Source of the DNA: Scatosoma sp045594025
GTDB lineage: Bacteria; Bacillota; Clostridia; Christensenellales; Borkfalkiaceae
DNA: 64,000 nucleotides
Reading direction: 5' to 3'
NCBI GenBank assembly: GCA_045594025.1
Contig: JAZNXS010000030.1
Coordinates: forward strand, 6,172 to 70,171
Position 1 is the stretch's first letter; each line of letters begins with the position of its first letter. The translations under genes and the position numbers were made by a program. Under the pieces are notes generated by a model that saw only the letters and a list, made by a program, of their open reading frames with translations, ran no database searches and was not told where the DNA came from. This document shows, one piece after another, positions 35,041 to 42,733 of the stretch.

Positions 35041-35272
35041 AGTTTTGCTGTCGCAAAGATGTTTCGTGGGCAATACTGTGAATTGTCCGCCCTGCGGACG
35101 TGAATTTTCGCTGTCGCTCAGTGAATTGAAAACTATGTTTTCGTGAATTGACGGCTTTGCCGTCGTTGTGGCAATAATTCCGAAACGCAACGCACAGCGT
35201 TGCAATTCACGCGCTATTAGGCGCAATTCACGCCGTAAGGCAATTCATTTTTTCACATAGTGAAAAATTTCA
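35041..35272. repeat. GTGAATT-linker hairpin array, copy B
   Basis: The gap between leuA and ilvB is filled with a module array. On the plus strand, GTGAATT is followed by GTCCGC-cct-GCGGAC, then TTCGCTGTCGCTCA, then GAAAAC-tat-GTTTTC, then GACGGC-ttt-GCCGTC. After the central GTTGTGGCAATAATTCCGAAAC the linker flips to AATTCAC, with GCAACGC-aca-GCGTTGC, GCGC-tattag-GCGC, GCC-gtaa-GGC and TTTTCAC-ata-GTGAAAA. The last hairpin is also found upstream of the 42-aa gene. The array lies in the leuA 3' end and ilvB leader, so it is transcribed. Confidence 0.8.
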
Positions 35273-35276
35273 CTTC

Positions 35277-36935
35277 TTATAAACTTCTGTTCACCGCCGA
35301 AACCAGCGCGCATATCGACGACGTCATAATATCGCTGTGGATGCCGACGCCCCAGTGCGTCTCGTCTCCCTCGACAATGCTGATATACGAAGCCGCCTTC
35401 GACGTGGATTTTTCTTCCAACGCGTGGCTGACGTACGTTTCCAAAATATATTCTTTCCCTGTGACCTCTTTGATCGCGTTGGAAACACAGTCCAAACGCC
35501 CATTGCCTTGAATATCGACCAGATGTTTTTCTCCGTTATATTCAATTTCCACCTTGGCGTTGACCACTTCCGCGCTCGCGTCCTCATACGAGACGTTGAT
35601 TACGCTGAGTTTCTCACGCACGTTGACGAAATCACGCAGGAAAATATCGTGTACTTCCTCAGGACTGAGTTCTTTATGCGCATGGTCAGAGATACTCTTG
35701 ACATGATAACCGAACACCTCGCGCATCTTGGGCGGCAACACCAGCTTGAACTGTGTTTCGAGAACGTAACCAATCCCGCCTTTGCCCGATTGAGAATTGA
35801 TACGGATAACATCCGCTTCGTACACCCTTCCAACGTCCGCAGGATCGATGGGAAGATAGGGAACCGTCCACGTTTCCGCGCCCTTTTCCACACGGTATTT
35901 CATACCCTTTGCAATCGCGTCTTGATGAGAGCCCGAAAACGCCGCGAAAACAAGCGCGCCGCTGTACGGCTGACGTTCGCCCACGTGCATTCTGGTCACA
36001 CGTTCATACACTTCCGTAATCTTCGGCAAGTCGGAAAAATCCAGCCCAGGATCAATCCCTTGTGAATACATATTCAGCGCCAACGTAACAATGTCGACGT
36101 TCCCCGTTCTTTCGCCGTTACCAAACAGCGTCCCTTCGATTCTGTCGCCCCCTGCCAGCAAGCCCATTTCACTATCCGCCACCGCGCAACCTCTGTCGTT
36201 ATGCGGATGCAGGGAAACGATAACGTTCTCTCTGTATTTTAAATTTTTACACATGTATTCCACTTGGTTGGCGTACACGTGCGGCATGGAATGGGACACC
36301 GTAACGGGCAGGTTGATAATCACCTTATCCTCGTTTGTCGGCTGCCATACGTCTAATACGGCGTTGCAAATCTCCGCGGCAAATTCCGGCTCTGTGCCCG
36401 TAAAGCTTTCGGGGGAATATTCAAACGTAATTCTCCCTTCCGCTTTTTTCTTGTATTCCTTGCAAAGCTTTGCGCCGAAAACGGCAATATCCACAATTTC
36501 CTTTTTATTCCGTCTAAATACCTGCTCTCTCTGCGCTACGGACGTGGAATTGTACAAATGCACGATGGCGTGTTTTGCCCCTTTTAACGCCTCGAACGTT
36601 TTCGCAATAATATGCTCGCGCGATTGCGTCAATACCTGGATTGTCACGTCGTCGGGGATCAAATCCTGTTCAATCAACGTACGGCAAAATTCGTACTCCG
36701 TTTCACTCGCTGCAGGAAACCCGATTTCTATTTCCTTAAAACCGACCTTACACAAAAGCTTGAAAAATTCCAGCTTTTCTTCCAGACTCATGGGGATAAT
36801 CAGCGCTTGATTGCCGTCTCGCAAATCCACACTACACCAGACGGGAGGCTTTTCCACGCAGGACTTCTTCGTCCAGTCCATCGCCACCCCTTTCGGTTCG
36901 AAATATTGTTTCACGTATTTGTTGCTATTCCTCAT
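35277..36935 (-). CDS. leuA: 2-isopropylmalate synthase, class II
   Basis: At 552 residues this is the class II (LeuA2) form. DLRDGNQALIIPMSLEEK and HPHNDRGCAVADSEMGLLAG carry the catalytic metal-binding histidines, and the C-terminal 130 residues form the regulatory leucine-binding domain. It starts the leucine branch by condensing 2-oxoisovalerate and acetyl-CoA. A T-box leader precedes it. Confidence 0.96.
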   Translation of the reverse strand: MRNSNKYVKQYFEPKGVAMDWTKKSCVEKPPVWCSVDLRDGNQALIIPMSLEEKLEFFKLLCKVGFKEIEIGFPAASETEYEFCRTLIEQDLIPDDVTIQVLTQSREHIIAKTFEALKGAKHAIVHLYNSTSVAQREQVFRRNKKEIVDIAVFGAKLCKEYKKKAEGRITFEYSPESFTGTEPEFAAEICNAVLDVWQPTNEDKVIINLPVTVSHSMPHVYANQVEYMCKNLKYRENVIVSLHPHNDRGCAVADSEMGLLAGGDRIEGTLFGNGERTGNVDIVTLALNMYSQGIDPGLDFSDLPKITEVYERVTRMHVGERQPYSGALVFAAFSGSHQDAIAKGMKYRVEKGAETWTVPYLPIDPADVGRVYEADVIRINSQSGKGGIGYVLETQFKLVLPPKMREVFGYHVKSISDHAHKELSPEEVHDIFLRDFVNVREKLSVINVSYEDASAEVVNAKVEIEYNGEKHLVDIQGNGRLDCVSNAIKEVTGKEYILETYVSHALEEKSTSKAASYISIVEGDETHWGVGIHSDIMTSSICALVSAVNRSL

Positions 36936-37004
36936 AATCTGTTCCTATTGTTTTTTTGTCGTGAAGAGTTCTGTTTGTATCTTGGAAAGCGTCTTGAAAG
37001 TAAG

Positions 37005-37268
37005 AACGTCTCCTTCGCCACGCGTTTAAAAAACGCCGTTACGAAAGAGACGAAGAATACTCCGCGGTACCACTCTATTTGATGCAAACGCACCCACTCG
37101 CGCCCCAAAAGGCATTCTCTGTAACGGGAGATCCCGTCCGAATCTAATAAGCAATTTCTTGCCGTTCTCTCGGCGGCTCGGGGAGGAGTATATTCCGTAG
37201 CGTTCTATCGACTCGCACCCACCGTCGACTCTCTGCAAAGCAACCCTTACGGATTTTGTTCCCGTCAT
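37005..37268 (-). promoter_or_regulatory. T-box riboswitch (tRNA-Leu type likely) controlling leuA
   Basis: The minus strand has the invariant antiterminator sequence GTGGTACCGCG (37063-37073). Upstream Stem I includes an AGAGAG-type bulge region and a GGTGGGTGCGAG distal loop. A terminator stem, CGTCTCTTTCG with CGAAGGAGACG (37042-37052 with 37007-37017), follows, with a T-rich tail. The specifier region GGAATATACTCC (about 37184-37195) can present CTC, a leucine codon, but I cannot exclude ATA or ACT. It lies directly ahead of leuA, so control by uncharged tRNA-Leu is expected. Confidence 0.9.
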
Positions 37269-37283
37269 AGCCTTTTATATAAA

Positions 37284-37412
37284 TTATTTCTTGTTCGTTT
37301 TACTCCAAGCAATCGCGCCGCAAATCAATGCTACCACGGGAATCAAAACACCGCCCGTGATAATACTGCCACAACCTGCACAACCGCCAAATATAGCACT
37401 TACAGCACCCAT
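37284..37412 (-). CDS. 42-residue Gly/Cys-rich membrane peptide
   Basis: An open frame from ATG 37412 to TAA 37284 with the strong ribosome binding site AAGGAG six bases upstream. The peptide starts MGAVSAIFGGCAGCGSIITG, continues with one hydrophobic helix (VLIPVVALICGAIAW) and ends in a basic tail SKTNKK. It contains three cysteines, CxxC among them. Its TTGACA-18-TACAAT promoter and overlapping palindrome are close by. It lies upstream of the leuA T-box on the same strand, so read-through could extend into the T-box. I know no family; a small membrane regulator or a toxin/bacteriocin-like peptide are both possible. Confidence 0.7.
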   Translation of the reverse strand: MGAVSAIFGGCAGCGSIITGGVLIPVVALICGAIAWSKTNKK

Positions 37413-37426
37413 AAAAATCTCCTTTT

Positions 37427-37443
37427 TCACATAGTGAAAATAT
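37427..37443. promoter_or_regulatory. Palindrome TTTTCAC-ATA-GTGAAAA, possible operator
   Basis: A perfect inverted repeat lies between the -10 box and the ribosome binding site of the 42-aa gene, near the expected transcription start. The same 17 bases occur in array B (about 35251-35267), so it is either an operator or a stray module of the array family. Confidence 0.5.
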
Positions 37444-37452
37444 CTTTTGTAT

Positions 37453-37482
37453 ATTGTACTCTATTTCCCCTCGTCTTGTCAA
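37453..37482 (-). promoter_or_regulatory. SigmaA promoter of the 42-aa gene
   Basis: Minus strand: TTGACA (37477-37482), 18 bases, TACAAT (37453-37458). A strong vegetative match, about 40 nt upstream of the ATG. Confidence 0.75.
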
Positions 37483-37546
37483 CGGATTGCCCACAGTTTT
37501 TTGTGGAAAACATAGGAAAATATCGCTTTAGCTTTGTCACTGAAAA

Positions 37547-37686
37547 TGGTTGATTTGTGATTTACTACATTTTTACGAGAAAAACACAAGAAAGGCAAGA
37601 ATGACACAAGGGCGCGTACCCTCTGCGGTCCGTAACCGAGTGTGATACGTAACATTTCACAGCGTTTTTCCGTAAAAAATCAACCA
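37547..37686. repeat. 140-bp element bounded by inverted repeats
   Basis: The 296-bp space between the 42-aa gene and ilvE holds TGGTTGATTT (37547-37556) and its perfect inverse AAATCAACCA (37677-37686). Inside is a run that looks conserved (GGGCGCGTACCCTCTGCGGT) and a 14-codon frame (MTQGRVPSAVRNRV) without ribosome binding site. It could be a MITE-like insertion or a structured RNA. No terminator for ilvE is obvious. Confidence 0.4.
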
Positions 37687-37708
37687 AGCGATATGATAGA
37701 GCTTTTCT

Positions 37709-38770
37709 TTATAACTTGTACACCCAGCCGTACGGATCTTCCATCTTGCCCCATTGAATGCCCGTCAACGTATCGTACAGCTTTTGGGTGACTTCGCCGA
37801 TTTTTCCCTTATTGACAACATACTCGTCGTCGCCGATTGCCAGTCTGCCGATAGGCGAAACCACCGCCGCCGTACCGCAACCCCACGCTTCCTCTAATTT
37901 ACCTGCTTTAATACCTGCCAACAGCTCGTCCACGGAGAAAAGCTTTTCCGTTACCGTATATCCCATCGTTTTCAGCACTTCAATACAGCTCTTACGGGTG
38001 ATACCGGGCAAAATTGAACCCGTCAGCTTCGGCGTGATAATCTCTCCGCCGATTTTAAACATAACGTTCATCGCGCCCACTTCTTCAATGTACTTTCTCT
38101 CGACGCCGTCCAACCATAATACCTGCGAATACCCTCTTTTTGCAGCTCTTTCGCCTGCCCTTGTACTCGCCGCATAGTTGCCGCCGCACTTCGCGTACCC
38201 CGTGCCGCCGCGCACCGTTCTTACGTCCTCATCCTCAATCATGATGCTGACAGGGTTGATTCCCTCTGCATAATAGCTACCGCTGGGGGAGGCAATCAGC
38301 ATGAACGTTGCATTCTTTACCGCATGTACCCCCAACGCCTCGTCGTTCCCGAACAAAAACGGACGCAAATATAGCGAAGTTCCAAACGATTTCGGTACCC
38401 ATCTCTCTTCCAGCTTCACAAAGGTAGTCAACAGCTTCAGCATGTCCGCTTCCGGCATTTCAGGCAAGCTCATACGCTCTGCCGAACGGTTCATACGCTT
38501 TACGTTTTCCATCGGACGGAATAACTGTACTCCCCCGTCTGCCCTGCGGTATGCCTTTAACCCCTCAAAGATTTCCGCGCCGTAATGCAACACCGTGGAC
38601 GCAGGATGCAACGAAATTCTGCCAAACGGCTCGATTCTCGCATCGTGCCAACCTAGCTGTTCGTTCCAATCCACAATCAACATATGGTCGGTGAACACCT
38701 TACCAAAGCCCAGCTTGTTTTCAGGAGGCATCACCCCTGGATTTTTCGTTTTCGTGATTCTGATTTGCAT
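37709..38770 (-). CDS. ilvE: Branched-chain amino acid aminotransferase
   Basis: A 353-residue fold-IV PLP aminotransferase: GFGKVFTDHMLIVDW near the start, ILPGITRKSCIEVLKTMGYTV and GTAAVVSPIGRLAIGD for cofactor phosphate binding. It is the long (about 350) BCAT type. It performs the last step of valine, leucine and isoleucine synthesis. AAGGAGGAAGAAT precedes the ATG. The promoter lies about 80 nt upstream. Confidence 0.96.
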   Translation of the reverse strand: MQIRITKTKNPGVMPPENKLGFGKVFTDHMLIVDWNEQLGWHDARIEPFGRISLHPASTVLHYGAEIFEGLKAYRRADGGVQLFRPMENVKRMNRSAERMSLPEMPEADMLKLLTTFVKLEERWVPKSFGTSLYLRPFLFGNDEALGVHAVKNATFMLIASPSGSYYAEGINPVSIMIEDEDVRTVRGGTGYAKCGGNYAASTRAGERAAKRGYSQVLWLDGVERKYIEEVGAMNVMFKIGGEIITPKLTGSILPGITRKSCIEVLKTMGYTVTEKLFSVDELLAGIKAGKLEEAWGCGTAAVVSPIGRLAIGDDEYVVNKGKIGEVTQKLYDTLTGIQWGKMEDPYGWVYKL

Positions 38771-38851
38771 ATTCTTCCTCCTTGCGCACCGAATTTCTTA
38801 TTCGTTTTTTGCATTACGAAGCGTTTTTTAATTTGTTTAAGTGATAATATA

Positions 38852-38880
38852 ATGATAGCACAACCGTGCGTTGAAGTCAA
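38852..38880 (-). promoter_or_regulatory. SigmaA promoter of ilvE
   Basis: Minus strand: TTGACT (38875-38880), 17 bases, TATCAT (38852-38857). It leaves an untranslated leader of about 75 nt, too short for a T-box. Confidence 0.6.
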
Positions 38881-38981
38881 CGTTTTTCACAAGCGAAACG
38901 CGGATTTTTTTCACTTTTTTATGAAATAAAACCGCTTTTCGAGCTTTTTCCCCAAGTTTACAAATCTTTTAACAATTTTCG

Positions 38982-39011
38982 TTGGCTTTTTTGCCAAGTT
39001 ATTGCTATAAT
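38982..39011 (+). promoter_or_regulatory. SigmaA promoter of galM
   Basis: TTGGCT (38982-38987), 18 bases, TATAAT (39006-39011), 30 nt before the ATG. Confidence 0.6.
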
Positions 39012-39040
39012 ATAAAGTAACGAAGCGAGGACGAAAAAAA

Positions 39041-40069
39041 ATGATTAAAAAAACGTATTCTTTTGAAAAGGACGGAAAACGTTGCGACGTATATACTCTT
39101 TCTAATCAAAACGGGTTGGAAGCGGATATTCTCACCTACGGCGGAAGATTGATTCGCTTAAACGCGCCCGATAGAAACGGAAACTTTACAGACGTTATCG
39201 TCGGTTGCAAAACTCCAGAAGATTATTTTGAAGAAAACCCCTATTTCGGCGCAACGATAGGCAGATATGCAAACCGTATCGGCGGCGCTAAATTCACCAT
39301 TGACGGCGGGGAATATACCATCGAAGCAAACGAGGGAGCAAACACTTTGCACGGCGGCTATTCCGCCAACTTCGACCGCGTTGTTTGGGGGGCGAAAATC
39401 AACGGAGATCGACTGATTCTTTCCCACTTCTCCCCCGACGGAGCAGGCGGTTTTCCGGGAAATTTGACGGTGAACGTCACTTTCTCCCTCTCACAGGATA
39501 ACGAGCTGAAAATCGAATACACGGCAACGACGGATAAAGACACCGTTTGCAACCTAACCAACCACGCCTATTTTAATATCGGCGATACCCCTACCGTCTT
39601 AGAGCAGGAGTTGACGATTCACGCAAAGTACATCACTCCTGTGGATAGCAAACTGATTCCCCATGGCGAGAAGATGGAAATTACAAACACGCCGTATAGT
39701 TTCCTAAAACCCAAAAAGCTTGGAACGGATATGCATTCGGACGCGCCCATGATCAAACAATGCAACGGCTTTGATTTTAACTACTGCTTGGACAGAGTGG
39801 GTAAAGGCTTAGAACGGGTTGCCGAGGTTTACGATCCCGCTTCGGGAAGACGCATGTCTTGCTACACCACTCTGCCCGGTTTGCAATTATATACCGCTTG
39901 CGCTTTGGGTAGCTTCAAGGGAAAGAAGCTGTATACGAACTATGCCGCGCTTTGCTTGGAAGCGCAAGATTTCCCCAACGCACCCAACTGTCCGCAATAC
40001 CCCTCAACCCTTTTAAAAGCAGGGGAAACGTATCACGAAATCACCTCGTATAAATTCTCCGTAAAATGA
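39041..40069 (+). CDS. galM: Aldose 1-epimerase
   Basis: A 342-residue galactose mutarotase: NGLEADILTYGGRLIRL, PYFGATIGRYANRIGGAKF, catalytic-base segment LTNHAYFNIGD, and E-containing LCLEAQDFPNAPN near the end. It interconverts anomers of glucose/galactose in the cytoplasm. Single-gene transcription unit with its own promoter; no other sugar genes are nearby. Confidence 0.95.
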   Translation: MIKKTYSFEKDGKRCDVYTLSNQNGLEADILTYGGRLIRLNAPDRNGNFTDVIVGCKTPEDYFEENPYFGATIGRYANRIGGAKFTIDGGEYTIEANEGANTLHGGYSANFDRVVWGAKINGDRLILSHFSPDGAGGFPGNLTVNVTFSLSQDNELKIEYTATTDKDTVCNLTNHAYFNIGDTPTVLEQELTIHAKYITPVDSKLIPHGEKMEITNTPYSFLKPKKLGTDMHSDAPMIKQCNGFDFNYCLDRVGKGLERVAEVYDPASGRRMSCYTTLPGLQLYTACALGSFKGKKLYTNYAALCLEAQDFPNAPNCPQYPSTLLKAGETYHEITSYKFSVK

Positions 40070-40204
40070 TTTTAAATCCCCGAATATTCGTCGAGGATTT
40101 TTATTCATTGCATACATGCCCCCCTCGTTTTTGTTTTGTGCGTAAAAATCTTTTTTGACCTACTTTTAAAAATTTTTGTGAAAAAACTGAAAATCTCGGT
40201 TTTC

Positions 40205-40246
40205 AACCTTAGTAAGGTTGACAAAACGGAAAAAATAGGGTATTAT
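40205..40246 (+). promoter_or_regulatory. Promoter and overlapping palindrome of the DUF1538-PII operon
   Basis: TTGACA (40218-40223), 17 bases, TATTAT (40241-40246). The perfect inverted repeat AACCTT-agt-AAGGTT (40205-40219) overlaps the -35 box by two bases, a typical site for a regulator. Confidence 0.65.
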
Positions 40247-40287
40247 AGTACGGACTTTACGAATATAATCAAAAAGGATTCGCAGAC

Positions 40288-41817
40288 ATGTTGAAAGCGT
40301 TATTGACAAAAATGAAAGAAGCCGCCGTATCCGTGCTCCCCGTGGCATTGATCGTGCTTTTATTAAATTTCACCCCCTTGGTGTCCTTCACCTTGGAGGA
40401 GACTATCGTTTTCGCATGCTCTTCCATAGCCCTCATTTTGGGCATCTCCCTTTTTAACCTCGGCGCAGACATCTCTATGACGCCTATGGGAGAACAAATC
40501 GGTTCGACCTTACCGAAATCCGGGCATTTCAAAACGTTGCTTGCGGTTTGTTTTATTATGGGTGTGTTCATCACGATTGCTGAACCCGACTTGTCCGTAC
40601 TTGCTTCGCAGGTAAAAGACGCCATCGACGGAAAACTGCTTACGGTTGCCATCGGCGTCGGCGTTGGATTTTTCCTGCTTTTATCGGTGCTGAAAATCGT
40701 CTTCCGTATCAGCCTTTCCAAGTTATTGACCTTCTTTTATATGTTGTTGTTTGCGTTGGTATCCTTGGTTCTGATTAACGGAAACGGAAACTTCCTGCCC
40801 CTTGCTTTTGACTCGGGTGGGGTTACCACGGGCCCGATCACCGTGCCTTTTATCATGGCGCTTGGCGTAGGCGTCTCCGCCAGCCTTGGCGATAAGAAGG
40901 ATAGAGAATCCAGTTTCGGCTTTATCGCGCTTTGCTCCATCGGCCCTATCCTTGCTGTTATGCTACTCGGCGTGTTTGCGGATAATCAACTGACTTACAC
41001 CCTGCCGGATTATTCCATGGAAGCGCACTTGGGTGACTTGTCCTCAACCCTGCTCCACACAATGCAGGAGGTTGTGATTGCTATCGCCCCCATCGTTGCG
41101 TGCTTCTTTATTTTACAAGCGCTGTTTATGAAATTGCCGAAAAAGCGTCTTTTGCAGATCGTCATCGGTATTTTCTACACCTTCTTCGGTTTGGTGATTT
41201 TCCTCACCGCCGTCACCGTCGGTTTTATGCCCATCGGTTTTAAATTAGGAACTCAGCTCGCGCAGACACATAACGCGCTCCTTGTAGCCATCGCATTCGT
41301 GCTTGGGTTTGCCGTCGTTCTTGCCGAACCTGCCATTCACGTTTTGAAACGTCAAGTGGAAACGGTCACAAACGGCGCCGTTAGTAAAAAATCTATGTTG
41401 ATTGCGCTCTCCGTGGGCGTAGGCGCATCCATTGCGTTGTCGGTCATCCGCATCATCTTTAATTTCAGCATTCTTTATTATATGATACCCGGCTATTTCA
41501 TCTCGCTTGGGTTGTCCTTCTTTGTGCCGAAATTATACACGGCAATCGCATTCGACTCCGGCGGCGTTGCAAGCGGACCCTTGACGTCGACGTTTATTCT
41601 CCCCTTTGTTATCGGGATCTGCGCGACGCTCTATCCCGCCGATCCGAATAACGTGCTCACCCTTGCGTTTGGGCTTGTCGCCATGGTTGCCATGACGCCG
41701 CTTATCACCATTCAGGCTTTGGGCTTTAAATCCATCGCTACTCAGCACTTCAAAGAACGCATCGCTATGCGCCGTATTCTTGACGCAGACGACGAACAGA
41801 TCATTCAATTTATGTAA
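40288..41817 (+). CDS. DUF1538 membrane protein, tandem duplicated
   Basis: A 509-residue integral membrane protein with two homologous DUF1538 halves. The repeated signature FDSGGVTTGP (about residues 174-183) and FDSGGVASGP (about 424-433) marks them; AEPDLSVLA and AEPAIHVLK also recur. It has about 12 hydrophobic helices. Family members are predicted transporters of unknown substrate. The two PII-like genes downstream suggest it is a PII-gated transporter, like AmtB-GlnK or SbtA-SbtB. A promoter with an overlapping palindrome precedes it. Confidence 0.88.
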   Translation: MLKALLTKMKEAAVSVLPVALIVLLLNFTPLVSFTLEETIVFACSSIALILGISLFNLGADISMTPMGEQIGSTLPKSGHFKTLLAVCFIMGVFITIAEPDLSVLASQVKDAIDGKLLTVAIGVGVGFFLLLSVLKIVFRISLSKLLTFFYMLLFALVSLVLINGNGNFLPLAFDSGGVTTGPITVPFIMALGVGVSASLGDKKDRESSFGFIALCSIGPILAVMLLGVFADNQLTYTLPDYSMEAHLGDLSSTLLHTMQEVVIAIAPIVACFFILQALFMKLPKKRLLQIVIGIFYTFFGLVIFLTAVTVGFMPIGFKLGTQLAQTHNALLVAIAFVLGFAVVLAEPAIHVLKRQVETVTNGAVSKKSMLIALSVGVGASIALSVIRIIFNFSILYYMIPGYFISLGLSFFVPKLYTAIAFDSGGVASGPLTSTFILPFVIGICATLYPADPNNVLTLAFGLVAMVAMTPLITIQALGFKSIATQHFKERIAMRRILDADDEQIIQFM

Positions 41818-41833
41818 AACGGGGGTTACAGGT

Positions 41834-42241
41834 ATGAGTTTATTGAAAAAACCTCGCAAAAACAGAAAAGCCAACCTCGTGGAAAAGGACGCACCTATGA
41901 AAGCGGACTTTAAGAAATTAAAGCTGATCGTAACCGTGGTCAACCGCAATAAAACGGAATTCTTCCTCGACTATTTAACAACGTTTGGCGTCAACTTCCA
42001 AACGGCGGTCGCAGGACAAGGCACAGCAAAATCGGAAACGCTGTATCTGCTTGGTTTGGAAGATTCGGATAAAGGCATTATTTTTAGCGTTATCAACGAG
42101 GACAAAGCGCCTGAGGCTATGCAAGGCTTGGAAGAAAAATTCCACACCATTCGCAACGGCAAAGGGATTGCATTCACCGTCCCCTTAACCAGCGTCATCG
42201 GCGTTGCTATTTACCGTTTTTTAAGTAACAATAGGAAATAA
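41834..42241 (+). CDS. PII-like signalling protein, first copy
   Basis: A 135-residue protein starting at ATG 41834, 16 nt after the DUF1538 gene; the frame is open into that gene but the upstream part is not real. Residues 1-30 are a Lys/Arg-rich tail (MSLLKKPRKNRKANLVEKD), then a ferredoxin-like fold resembling PII (KLIVTVVNRNKTEFFLDYLT, NGKGIAFTVPLTSVIGVAIY). It lacks the typical long T-loop. PII proteins bind ATP/ADP and control membrane transporters. Confidence 0.75.
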   Translation: MSLLKKPRKNRKANLVEKDAPMKADFKKLKLIVTVVNRNKTEFFLDYLTTFGVNFQTAVAGQGTAKSETLYLLGLEDSDKGIIFSVINEDKAPEAMQGLEEKFHTIRNGKGIAFTVPLTSVIGVAIYRFLSNNRK

Positions 42242-42253
42242 GGAGAAAGACTC

Positions 42254-42583
42254 ATGAAATATAATCACGAAGCTATTTTTTGTATCGTAAACAGCGGTTA
42301 CAGCGACGTCGTTATGGACGCTGCGAAAAAGCTTGGCGCGCGCGGCGGTACTGTGATCAACGCCAGAGGTACTGCAAGCAAAGACGCGGAATCCTTCTTT
42401 GGAATCACCATTCAACCGGAAAAGGAAATCGTTATGATTCTTGTCCCCTCCTCCATTAAAGACGACGTTTTACACGCTTTGTATAAGGAAGCAGGGTTGG
42501 ATACGGCAGGCCAAGGGATTGCCTTTGCGCTGCCCGTAGATAGCGTAGTCGGTCTTGCCGACTCCACCTCGGAAACGAAATAA
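42254..42583 (+). CDS. PII-like signalling protein, second copy
   Basis: A 109-residue PII-family protein; AAKKLGARGGTVINARGTAS is the classic C-terminal-like PII signature near residues 24-43. GQGIAFALPVDSVVGL follows. It is 12 nt after the first PII-like gene with the ribosome binding site AAGGAG. Its closer resemblance to PII suggests that the two copies could form a heterotrimer or act separately on the two halves of the transporter. It ends 18 nt before a strong terminator. Confidence 0.82.
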   Translation: MKYNHEAIFCIVNSGYSDVVMDAAKKLGARGGTVINARGTASKDAESFFGITIQPEKEIVMILVPSSIKDDVLHALYKEAGLDTAGQGIAFALPVDSVVGLADSTSETK

Positions 42584-42600
42584 TACATTCACAAATAGAG

Positions 42601-42628
42601 AAAAGCACCCAGCAGGGTGCTTTTTTTG
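42601..42628 (+). terminator. Terminator of the DUF1538-PII operon
   Basis: AAGCACCC-agca-GGGTGCTT followed by TTTTT. Confidence 0.9.
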
Positions 42629-42733
42629 TTGACGACGTTCGTCCCTCTTTTATATCGCTTAGTAAGAAGGAAGTATTTGACAATATTCTCATACCTACCC
42701 CTTTCTTTTTGCTTGTTTTTTCTAAACTTGCTT

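Noticed and set aside
37026..37268. 80-codon minus-strand frame upstream of leuA
   Set aside because: It coincides with the T-box leader; the conserved RNA motif explains the sequence.
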